NCBI GenBank assembly: GCA_039000515.1
Contig: JBCFYV010000012.1
Location: forward strand, 43,464,355 to 43,528,354
Reading direction: 5' to 3'
Length of the DNA stretch: 64,000 nt
Source: Timema cristinae
Lineage: Eukaryota; Arthropoda; Insecta; Phasmatodea; Timematidae
Each line of letters begins with the position of its first letter. Position 1 is the stretch's first letter. A model generated the notes under the pieces. It worked only from the letters and a program-made list of their open reading frames with translations. It had not been told where the DNA came from and searched no databases. A program made the position numbers and the translations under genes. Below are positions 31,918-40,935 of the stretch, one piece after another.

Positions 31918-32373
31918 TCAACTACCCGCAAGAATAGCTATACCTGCTGCTCTAGTCATCAACAACGATCCACACACCAAACCTGGGACGCATTGGGTCA
32001 CCATCTTTATCGACAAGAACGGCGCGGAGAATACTTTGACAGTTATGGTTTTCCACCACGTATAAAGTCGCATATGGCATTTATACGCAAAAACACTTTT
32101 CACACGTCGCAAAACCCGATAAAACTTCAAAACATCGCCTCAGACGTTTGCGGCCAATACTGTCTCATGTACCTTCTATATCGCGCCCAGAACATTCCGC
32201 TGAAAACTTTCCAAAAACTATTCTCGTCCACCAATCATACAGCCAACGACGCTAAGGTGGTGAGATATTACAATAGATTTTTCATGACGCCAGGATCCTT
32301 CCGCCCTTCAAGAGTCCGTGTCCAGGCGGCGTGCGCCTATAAAAGGGGCATCCCAGCGGTGTGCTGGCCATAA
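31838..32373 (+). pseudogene. PRO: Adenain-like cysteine protease, one frameshift
   Basis: The family matures virion proteins. From ATG 31838 (MDTHTIRRALKTSPWF) the frame runs through the catalytic histidine in GTHWVTIFID (31991-31993). One base is missing near 32020-32026, and the aspartate of EYFDSYG (32038-32040) and the nucleophile cysteine of SDVCGQYCLMYLL (32149-32151) lie in the next frame, which stays open to the stop at 32371-32373. All three catalytic residues are present in the DNA. The length of about 178 residues is normal. The start overlaps the preceding gene by 80 bases in a different frame; copy B has the same arrangement. Confidence 0.92.
32338..32346 (+). promoter_or_regulatory. 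TATA box of the last Polinton gene
   Basis: TATAAAAGG within the end of the protease gene stands 47 bases before ATG 32385, as for the other Polinton genes. Copy B has TATAATAGG at about 54475. Confidence 0.5.
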
Positions 32374-32384
32374 CCACCGAACAT

Positions 32385-33101
32385 CATGGAAGGTCAAGAC
32401 GTTTCGCAAAGCCTGCGAAACCACTCGCCATCACCGGTATTTTCAACACATTGTTCCCTCTGGACGGAGTTGACGCCAAGCGAGTCATCGTCGGCATGAG
32501 CGTCAAGAACGACTTTACGCCCTATGTCAAGCTAGAAAAATGCGGCGGGAACTGCGCCGTGTTTAACCGTACAGAGTGGCAAGAACTGGGCCGCTACAAG
32601 TCGGTCATATCAACGTTTTTCAACAACACGCAACCTCCTCAGAAGATTTGTCTGACTAATCACGAAATCTCTTTGAGACGCATGTGCGGTGACCGTATGG
32701 TCATCTTCAGCGAGAAACAAGACGCCGGACTCAAACGGGTCGCCTATCTGGCACCTAGCTGGGCGCGTCTTTGTGACGTGTGAGACCTCATCGACGTCAC
32801 CGTCGACCGACGGGACATGTGGTTAACACCCATCGCACGCTATTGCAACGATCTGATCGACACACTCGTCGTAGATGTGTGCGACGAATCGGCGGATGTC
32901 GTTGATCTCGAGCAGCCTACGGTGGAAACGCACATCAGAAACCTGGATCTCCTCAGTGCTACCTACTACACGCGCCAAGTCGTCGGTTTGGACTATTACA
33001 TGCTGGATTGTGAACTGAAAACTATTTTACTAACACATCTAAGAGACACTGTAGAAAAACGTATGAACGAATATATGCGTCATTCCTGTAAAATTGATTA
33101 A
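32385..33101 (+). pseudogene. Last Polinton gene, unknown function, broken
   Basis: About 238 codons. The start ATG 32385 is supported by copy B (ATG 54542, MEDRRKTFEPAKQ); a frame change follows within the first 20 codons here. The main part reads VDAKRVIVGMSVKNDFTPYV, CGGNCAVFNRTEWQEL, NHEISLRRMCGDRMVIFS and RVAYLAPSWARLC. A TGA at 32781-32783 interrupts it; copy B has TGG at that point. The frame then stays open to 33101 with LDYYMLDCELKTILL and a C-terminus ending HSCKID. Proteins of this pattern are common beside Polinton proteases, but no function is known to me. No membrane segment or signal peptide is visible. Confidence 0.8.
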
Positions 33102-33385
33102 TAATTAATTAAATATATATTTCATAATATCCATGTTTTATTAGACGCTAACACCAGGGAACATATAAAGGGGTGTGGATTCGACAGAGCTTGAAACGGG
33201 GGTTACGCCCGCGGGGAAAGAAACCTTCCACACCACACGTCCTATAATTATTCCTTCATAAAGAAAATGGTCTATAGTTTTTTCATACTCTAATATTAAC
33301 CTTCTTATGTCCAACGCTGGGGAGTGAGGGGGTTCCTTTGGGGAACAACTCATCACAATACTAGTTATATATGAGCGTTATTCCT
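33102..33385. other. Polinton right-end spacer with a decayed copy of terminal-repeat sequence
   Basis: No gene is seen. The stretch 33232-33312 (CCTATAATTATTCCTTCATA, then TCTATAGTTTTTTCATACTC) resembles the adjacent terminal repeat at 33486-33553 (ACTATAATTATCACTTCTTA, then TCTATAGTTTTTTCATACTC), so it is an internal echo of the repeat. ACATATAAAGG near 33161 is a possible TATA box. Confidence 0.55.
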
Positions 33386-33682
33386 GTAATAATCGTGTTT
33401 TAAACCCTCTCGATATCGATAATCGACAATTAATCAGCAATTATCAATCTACATATCTCGAGGATCGGTTCGGGGGGGAAACACGTACTATAATTATCAC
33501 TTCTTACAGAAAATAATCTATAGTTTTTTCATACTCAGATATTACCCTTCATACACAAATACGGACTATATGTTCACTTGTTATTCTACCACAAGGATGT
33601 TTACAAATTCCTCAACTGTTCGCAATAACAACGCGTCACAAATATAGCCCAAGAGGTGGAACGAGGGGTCATGTACAGTAGT
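33386..33682 (-). repeat. Polinton right terminal inverted repeat
   Basis: This is the reverse complement of 17450-17766, ending CATGTACAGTAGT at 33682. It is 20 bases shorter than the left repeat, mainly in the C-run. Confidence 0.92.
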
Positions 33683-34320
33683 AATATAATTTTGTCCAAA
33701 AATGTCAAGATCATTACACTTATTTTATTTCGTTGAATATCATATTTAAAAAAAAGTGTTTATCTTAAATTAAAAAACCTTCAGTTAATGTCATTTTTAT
33801 TCCACATATTCCAAAAAGTGTATTTAATTTTGTATATTAACTTGTTGGAATATGTAATCATCTTTACAAACAGCACAGTGAATTTGTTCTCATAAACATT
33901 AAAAGTCATATATATATTCGAGTTTCCCTGCCTAGGCCAGGGGAGGATCCAGGTGGAGTTGGGTGCAATCGTCCCTTCCTGCATAGAAAATAATCATAAA
34001 TATTGAAACCAATACTTTAAAGTTGTAAAGAATGACTGACTAACACCTTCCTCATCCTATCTCCTACACGACCTAATCAAAATTAGGCAACATCTCTTTC
34101 AACTTAGCTCTAGAGAAAAGCAATGCGAGTCAAACTAACATTTTCCAGTATGTATATTAAGTTTAGTATTAAAATACATATTTTTTTCATTTATTACTAA
34201 AACACTTTTGACCTATGTACAGTATATATTTATTACTTTTATTGTGACGGCGACTTTATGTTTTATGTTATTTTTGTATTAACATTACCAATTTGTTAAT
34301 CCAAATTGGGTTCTTTCTTA

Positions 34321-34382
<62 letters not shown>

Positions 34383-34761
34383 TAATTGTTAATTTCAACT
34401 AGTTTGTTAAACTCGCAATATTATAATTTTAATATTGTAGATTAAAATCTTTAATAATAATAATTATTAAATTTATCGTTGAAGGAGCCTTGTGAAAACC
34501 AATTTACCTCTACAACTAGCCCTGGATCTAACCTTGAGCTAGGCGTAGTTAAAAATATTTGTCCTTCTAACGAGAGCATTGTATTCCAACAAATCCCCTC
34601 TTTCCATACTTTTATTTGTACTCAAAGCGAGAAGTTAAGTGAGAGTGAGAGGTAATGATACTGTCTCCCTCTTTAACCGGACCGTCATGAGCACGACCAA
34701 AATCGATAGTGCTACGCTCTATCGGAATATATCCATGTCTAGCAGCCTGTGCACACCGTTT
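33683..34761 (+). repeat. Composite repeat copy C, right of the Polinton
   Basis: It opens with AATATA (33683-33688), the right target duplication, and matches the reverse complement of 8390-9395, including the nested MITE-like element (about 33935-34540). Inside that element an (ATT)n run of about 58 bases (34324-34381) has grown from the short run seen at 8793-8810. Similarity ends at GTGCACACCGTT, about 34761. Confidence 0.85.
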
Positions 34762-34984
34762 AGGGGGTCGCCTAACGGAGATTTTGATTGCGTTACAGAC
34801 GTTCAGGAAATACACCATGGTTAAGTAGTGTTTTATTTTTTCCAAACTTAACTTAAGCCAAAAGGAAGATAAAAGGTGTCAACATGTTTATCTTGTATTT
34901 TCAACCTTATATTTTGATAATATATGTCTATAAAAAATTAACGAAAGACAGATAGTGTCTACACCGTCCATGTAACGAACTTTG
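34762..34984. other. Spacer, nothing recognised
   Basis: No gene, repeat boundary or RNA seen. Confidence 0.3.
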
Positions 34985-36480
34985 AATGCCTTTGCGCATG
35001 TTATTGCATCATGTTCGAGGTACAACTAGCTATAGAAACTTTAAAATTGTCAACGGTCAGGAATGCGGAACATATAGAGAAGCATGTGAAGCTCTAAGTT
35101 TGTTAAAGAATGACAACCACTAGGTCAAAACTAAGGAGGAAGCCGTGCAGTGCAGATCACCAGACAAAATCAGGGAAATTTACGAAAGCCTCATATCATC
35201 TTGTGGTCTTTCCAATCCTCAAACGCTGTGTGATAATTACAAAGAGTACATGGTGAAAGATATTTTGCGCTGGCTACAGCAAGTACATGCAGATATGACT
35301 TTTAATGAGCACATCTACTATGAAGCGCTGACGAAAATTGAAAACAAGATTATGACAATGACGGGGAAGAAGCTTCAAGAGTTTTGAATGGTAAGCCCTC
35401 GATGATAAGATGAAAATGACTTAAACGATGAAATTAATCGGGAATTAAACTATAATTTCACAGCATTTCAACAGAAAGTAACCAAATTAGTTCCTCAGTT
35501 GCTTCCAGAACAAAGTCACGTATTTCAACAGTTATTACGTCAAGTAGAGTCAGGGAATGGTGAACTCCTCTTTGTCGATGCCCCTGGAGGAACCGGGAAA
35601 ACGTATTTGCTGAACTTATTATTGGCGTTCATAAAAAAGACCAGAAAATTGATGATATAGTGGCTTCCTCCTGTTTACCAGCTACACTACTGAACGGCGG
35701 CCTATTACACATTCCGTTCTAAAATTGCCATTAAATCTTGCACTTGCACAGGAAGAGTCACCCATCTGCAATTTCAGCAAAAATAGCTCTCGAGGTATGA
35801 TACTATGACAATGTAAACTTTTAGTTTGGATGAAAGTACGATGTCCCACAAAAAAGCAATAGAGGCGTTAAACCGAACTCTTCAGGACTTGCTAGACCGT
35901 ACAGATATTATGTGAAGAATGGTAGCTTTACTGGCTGGTGACTTCCGACAAACTTTACAGGTGATCCAGAGGGGCACACATGCAGATGAAATCAAAGCCT
36001 GGCTCAAGTCATCTAGATTGTGGGCAAAAATATAAAAAAATCTGCCTAATAATGAATATGAGTGTCCACCTTTATAATGAAGTAGATTCAGGATATTACG
36101 TAGATACACTATTGAAAATATACCATGGACGTTTAGACACGGATGCTGAAGGTTGTATTTTACTTACAGGGGAACTTTGTAATTTGTTGGAAAATGATGT
36201 GGAGCTCATTGCTAAAGTTACCCAGACTTACAACTAAATTTTAATTGTGATCACTGGTTGCGTGCAAGAGCAATTCTTGCACCAAAAAATGAAATCGTTA
36301 ACAAAATCAACACTAACATTTTGAAAGAGGTGCAGGGTAGAAATAAAGGAATATTTGTTAATATATACAATAATGGACACAGAATAGAGCACTTCATGTC
36401 CCGCTGAGTTTTTTAATTCTTTGGAGCTATCGGGTGTACCTCGCATAAACTACAATTGAAATTAAATGTACCAGTTATGC
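34985..36480 (+). pseudogene. Helitron Pif1-type helicase remnant
   Basis: The region decodes, across several frames, to the helicase half of a Helitron Rep-helicase. First comes the segment before the helicase (35145-35387; SSCGLSNPQTLCDNYKEYM and DILRWLQQVHADM). Then Walker A is intact as VDAPGGTGKTYL (about 35574-35610), and Walker B reads LDESTMSHKKAIEALNR (about 35827). Next are the LLAGDFRQTLQVIQRGTHAD stretch (about 35935) and the C-terminal helicase part (DTLLKIYHGRLDTDAEGCI, about 36100). It ends near NSLELSGVP (about 36417). Many stops and frame changes make it non-functional, and no Rep domain or terminus is attached. It is clearly different in sequence from the Helitron at 58.9-64 kb, so a second family is represented. 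Confidence 0.88.
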
Positions 36481-37228
36481 TTATTGCTTATATAAATAAT
36501 ATTTTATTAAGTTTATATTTTGAGTCTAATTAATTCACATTTTGTTAGAATATGGAGTATATATCAACAGTTATCATGCTACAAACTCAAAAATAAAAAT
36601 ATTGTCATCTTTCCAAACTAGAATAATTAGAGCCTATTATATCATGCTGCCTTGTTAATATAATTATCAGGAGATTTATAAATATTTGGAGTTAATGCTA
36701 CTTGATAAATTAATTACCTATCAGACCGGTATCCATGTTTATAAATAAATATAAACAAGCTTTAATCCACATTCATACCATAATACTTAAGGAATTTATC
36801 TCATAAGAACGGAATTTTTTTGTAATAACGGAATCTTAAACAGCATGATATTACTCTATAATGCCATACCAACATAAGTTTCCCATATACCAGATCTGTC
36901 AAACTTTAAAAACCATACAAATTATACATATATATCATACATCTTTACAATTTGCAAACGGAAGACCTAGCACATAGCCAATACAATAAGGACAACACAC
37001 TCTAATCCTCTTCAACCCTAAATATCTATGTATGTTTGGTTGCTGAGGTGATCAAGACATAGGATTATAACCTTGAACACAAATTTACCATGCATTTGTA
37101 GTGATGTCCAAAATCCTCCACTTGACATAAAAATATATTATCGTGTTGTATTTAAATATATTTCCAGCTTGTCCTATTTCATATGACTGACAGGCCCTTT
37201 ACATTTTTTGCTCTCTTATATATTAATA
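36481..37228. other. AT-rich, nothing recognised
   Basis: No coding potential or repeat structure seen. Confidence 0.3.
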
Positions 37229-37239
37229 CATCATGTGTT

Positions 37240-37523
37240 TTATTATTATTATTATTAGCACCACGTCTTACTACCTTTTCGGTTTATACGCACTTACGCT
37301 AATGTTTAATGGTAGGGTGATTGTGAGATGAAATGAAGGACCTACAGTTTAACGTGGAATCCGAACCACGGTGGGGGCCTGGCATTCCTCACATTCACAA
37401 GATGTCTTGTCAGAGGTGAAAGAAGGGTTTGGTAATAAAATAAATCTGTGCCGGGACCGGGGATTGAACCCCGGCCACCAGCATAGAAGTCTGACACCTT
37501 ACCCCTAGACCACCAGGTCACCC
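37240..37523 (-). repeat. tRNA-derived SINE, family A, with 11-bp target duplication
   Basis: CATCATGTGTT flanks it on both sides (37229-37239 and 37524-37534). On the minus strand the head has TGGTGGTCTAGGGGTAAGG (A box) and GGGTTCAATCCCCGG (B box), then a body with CACCGTGGTTCGGATTCCAC, and the tail GTATAAACCGAAAAGGTAG with (AAT)n. Duplication, pol III boxes and tail together are diagnostic of retroposition. Confidence 0.92.
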
Positions 37524-37595
37524 CATCATGTGTTCTTTAGAATGACTACAATTTGTTGTTTTTTTCTATGTAATTGTTTATCCTTTCTATTTATC

Positions 37596-37884
37596 GTGAC
37601 CTGGTGGTCTAGGGGTAAGGTGTCAGACTTCTGTGCTGGCGGCCGGGGTTCAATCCCCGGTCCCGGCAGAGATTTATCTGATTTCCAAACCCTTCCTACA
37701 CTTCTGACAAGACATCTTGTGTATGTGTGGAATGCCAGACCGCCACCGTGGTTCGGATTCCACGTTAAACTGTAGGTCCTTCATTTCATCTCACAATCAC
37801 CCTATACCATTACACATTAGCGTAAGTGCGTATAACCCGAACGGGTAGTAAGACGCGGTGCTAATAATAATAATAATAATTCTA
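37596..37884 (+). repeat. tRNA-derived SINE, family A, inverted neighbour
   Basis: The same element as at 37240-37523, in head-to-head orientation 72 bases away, with B box at 37647-37657 and tail (AAT)n to about 37882. TTCTATTT lies on both sides. The 81-codon frame across 37530-37775 is SINE sequence, not a gene. Confidence 0.9.
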
Positions 37885-38575
37885 TTTCTAATATATACAT
37901 GCATAGTATTATTTAAATAAAGTGTTTTCGTGTTGTTCTTTGCTACGTTTTAGATTAAAAAACTGTCTATGTTTTATTACTTTCCCACACTGTACAGTTG
38001 TGTTATTTAAATATTGTTTCAACCTCTTGTATTTCATACAACCAACTAGTAATTCTTTTTTTTTATCTGTGTATAATATGTTTTTATAGATTATGTTACA
38101 ATTTGTTGTATGTTATACAACTCATTTACCATTTTTTTCTCCATTCAATATGTTACTTTGAATATGCTGAATTAGTTATTTTGTGAAATGGTTTATTTTA
38201 CAAATAATATGATTAATCTAAATATACGAGTGATTTTATTCCATAATCATTAAAAATGAACTCTACTATCTACATTTACTGGTGATTATTTAAAAGACCT
38301 AATGTATGTTGATAAAATATAGAACATAAATCCAAAATAACCAAACTCAGGGTAGTCTAACCTAACCTAAACTAAATAAGCTACTATTAATCTGACTAAG
38401 CTAACCCAACTAACCTAAATTAAACCAAGCAAAACTAATATTAACGTGACTTATTAATATTAACCAATAATATTTACATAGGCACTATTAGTATTTTGTA
38501 TATGTTTAAAGTTAAGAGGATGAGGAGAATATCCCGATTTAAATAACTCTTAAGTTAATATCTCAAAACTATATT
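37885..38575. other. AT-rich, nothing recognised
   Basis: A short run of CTAACC-type steps near 38355-38425 (TCTAACCTAACCTAAACTAAAT and similar) is noted; no gene. Confidence 0.3.
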
Positions 38576-38613
38576 CGGGTTGATAAAGAAATCGGACCTC
38601 ATAATGTTATAAT

Positions 38614-38862
38614 ATAATATTTAACACGGCGTCTTACTACCCTTTCGGGTTATACGCTTTAAGTACTAATTACGCTAATGGATTAGGAATTGGGAGGTTG
38701 AAATAGAGAAAGTGAATCCGCATTTGCATGGAGGGATAGTGAAAAACCATTTATGAAAAACCACCCCATTTTACCCGACCGAGATTCGAACCTCGATCTC
38801 CCCATCCTCAGCAGTCGAGCTCAACACGACACGCGGGTTAGCCAACTACGCCACAAAGGCGG
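38614..38862 (-). repeat. tRNA-derived SINE, family B, inside a 32-bp direct repeat
   Basis: Head on the minus strand: TGGCGTAGTTGGCTAACCCG and GGTTCGAATCTCGG; tail GTATAACCCGAAAGGGTAG. The segment TTGATAAAGAAATCGGACCTCAT occurs just outside on the left (38580-38602) and again on the right (38879-38901), so the SINE seems to have entered a short tandem array. Confidence 0.85.
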
Positions 38863-38959
38863 TTCTCATGCAGTTAAAGTTGATAAAGAAATCGGACCTC
38901 ATACAGTTAAAGTAGGTAGAATTAACTTGTTTAGAATATTGATAACATTATTGTTTATT

Positions 38960-39037
38960 ATTAATATTATATATATACATACATATATATATACATACAT
39001 ATATATATACATATATATATATACATAATATACATAC

Positions 39038-39071
<34 letters not shown>

Positions 39072-39075
39072 GTAA
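38960..39075. repeat. (TA/CATA)n microsatellite
   Basis: TATATACATACA-type steps run for over 100 bases; the open frames through it on both strands are artefacts. Confidence 0.9.
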
Positions 39076-39568
39076 ATAGTGTGTGTGACAAAATGTATTA
39101 GTATGTTATAGCGTGGATAAAATATTATAATGTAAGGAAGGGTTATCATATTATTTATCAATTAAACAACCCAATATTTTATTCTTCCCGTAATTACAAT
39201 GACAGATGTTAACTTGTAGGTCTGAGATTTAAGTTTAGACAAATTAGAAATTTATATATCTATGTTTCTCTGTGATCAATTTTGTAAAATAAATTCTCGA
39301 TTTTTATCTAAATTATAAATGATATAATTTAATTACCTTAATGCATGTTATATTAGGCTATCATACAAGCAATGACTTGATTATGTTATATTAGTGTTTT
39401 ATTAAGTGTTTCTTTATATTCTTTTTTGGGGGTGTATATTCCAATATTTCCATTTCCCTTATTTTTTTGACATTTTTCTTTGTGGCAATATTATTCCCCC
39501 TTCTTCTCTTACATGTTTTTTAATTCGTTTATTTTCCATTGGATCCATGTTTTTTAATTAATATTTGA
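39076..39568. other. AT-rich, nothing recognised
   Basis: No gene or repeat structure seen apart from the 3' untranslated part of the minus-strand mucin-like gene near its right edge. Confidence 0.3.
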
Positions 39569-39632
39569 TTTATTACCCTGACTAAAATTACATTTTTTTA
39601 ATACTTTTTACACTTTTAGTATTTATACTATT

Positions 39633-40199
39633 TTAAGAACTTCCAGAGCTTTCACAACTTTCAGAACTTCCAGAACCTTTACTATTTCGAGAACCTTTAC
39701 CTCTTCCAGAACCTTTACTATTTCCAGAACCATTACCTCTTCCAGAACCTTTACTACTTCCAGAACCTTGATATTTTCCAGAACCTTTTCTTTTACTTCT
39801 TCCAAAACCTTTACTACTTCCAGAACCATTACCACTTCCAGAACATTCAGAACTTTCAGATTTCAGAACTTTCAGAACTTTCAGAACTCCCGGAACATTG
39901 AGAACTTTCACTTTTTTCAGTCGTACATTCTTCGTATGGATAAGTCGTAGTATCATTTTCATCACATACTGGCGTTGTGGTACAGTTATAATCAGGTTCT
40001 TGTGTTGTGGTACAGTTATCAGGTTCTTGTGTTGTGGTACAGTTATCAGGTTCTTGTGTTGTGGTACAGTTATTATAATCTTCAGTCGTAGTAGTCTGTG
40101 ATGTGTCTGTCCCCCCACTTCCTCCACCCATGCTTCCTCCAATTCCACTCAATATCAAAACCAGGCATCCTAGTATTGCCACTCCAATACGGAAATCAA
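39633..40199 (-). CDS. Mucin-like secreted protein, terminal exon, one frameshift
   Basis: On the minus strand an acceptor (CTATTTTTTTTCAACAG, 40216-40200) precedes an exon opening with a hydrophobic core (VAILGCLVLILSGIGGSMGG) that would be a signal peptide or anchor; an upstream exon with the start codon was not found. Next come tandem 27-base repeats, NCTTTQEPD three times and variants (YNCTTTPVCDEN, EECTTEK), rich in threonine, with N-glycosylation sequons (NCT). The rest is Ser/Gly-rich with basic steps (GSGSSKGSGRGNGSG, RGKGSRNSKGSG) to a stop at 39633. Between the two parts, near 39865, two bases appear missing from a GAAAGTTCT repeat, so the frame breaks. AATAAA follows at 39574-39569. 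The build is that of mucins, adhesive or matrix proteins. The frameshift may be real or a sequencing slip. Confidence 0.6.
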
Positions 40200-40219
40200 C
40201 TGTTGAAAAAAAATAGAAT

Positions 40220-40690
40220 AATTAATTAGTGAATTTTATATAATTAAACTATTTTATATCAATAGGACATTTATTAATATGTATATACCCGACTCTATAT
40301 AATGTTTAAAAATATGTTTATATTTATATTTTATTCATCAAATCCTGATTTAATTACACTTAAAGATAGTGTGTTTGCAAGGCTCAATCTTATAATATAA
40401 AAGGAAGTGTTTGTCTGTCTGTGTGTGTGTGTGTGTGTGTGATTGTTTGTGTTTAATATCCAGCCAAATCTACGGCACGCAGATATCTCAAAGTTTTAAT
40501 ATATGTTGACGGAAAGGGGTCTGAATGCACCTTGAATCCGGATTTCTAAATTTTTAATTATTTTTTTAATGAGGCCTTTTTTCACAAATGTTCGAAGAAA
40601 ACGTCTTTTATCTGGTTTAGAATTACGTTTCGGTGATACAAGCACCGGGGTTGGAGGAGAGGGGGGTTATATAATTCTTATACCATAGTG
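40220..40690. other. Spacer with (GT)n run
   Basis: A (GT)n microsatellite lies at about 40420-40442. No gene was recognised. Confidence 0.35.
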
Positions 40691-40935
40691 GGTCACGGGC
40701 AGTACCCTACTGGATTGCAAATATATTATACTTTTGATAGCAAGGAGATCAGGATTTAATTCCTGTCAGTATTAATGTTGGGGTTTTTCCCCAAACAGGT
40801 TCTCCACTTTCAAGCAAATTCGGGTACACTTTCCCTAAATTCAACCGTCCTCATCCCTAACTCACTAGCATAATTAGTACATGTGCTTATAACCTAAATA
40901 ATTAATAAGACGTTGTGATAAAAAAATAAATATCT
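40690..40935 (+). repeat. Decayed SINE-like element
   Basis: The order B-box-like GGATTTAATTCCTG (40753), AATTCGGGTACACTTTCCC, CATCCCTAACTCACTAGC, then GTGCTTATAACC and AATAAGACGTTGTGAT follows the layout of the SINE body and tail in this window, much diverged. Confidence 0.45.

Larger units (their letters stand above)
17450..33682 (+). mobile_element. Polinton (Maverick) DNA transposon, full length
   Basis: Both ends read ACTACTGTACATGACCCC inward, followed by about 300 bp of inverted repeat; AATATA is duplicated outside. The 16,233-bp length is within the 15-20 kb usual for the group. The interior encodes the full Polinton core: polymerase B, packaging ATPase, integrase with chromodomain, penton and major capsid proteins and adenain-type protease. 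Between them are a 324-residue protein, a basic amphipathic protein, a 131-residue protein and a 238-residue protein, and a spliced acidic protein near the left end. All genes read rightward. The polymerase, ATPase, integrase, capsid and protease genes carry frameshifts or stops, so this copy is not autonomous. Intact ends and the clean duplication argue for a fairly recent insertion. Confidence 0.97.

Noticed and set aside
37530..37775. 81-codon frame with [11 protein letters not shown]
   Set aside because: It runs through SINE family A; the [14 protein letters not shown] words come from the pol III B-box region, a common artefact.
38960..39161. Frames of Ile/Tyr repeats around 39 kb
   Set aside because: Pure (TA/CATA)n microsatellite.
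39623..39835. 70-codon frame of MVMVLEVVKVLEEVKVLE type
   Set aside because: A shifted reading of the Ser/Gly repeat region of the mucin-like exon; only the SG-rich frame has a leader and a natural stop.
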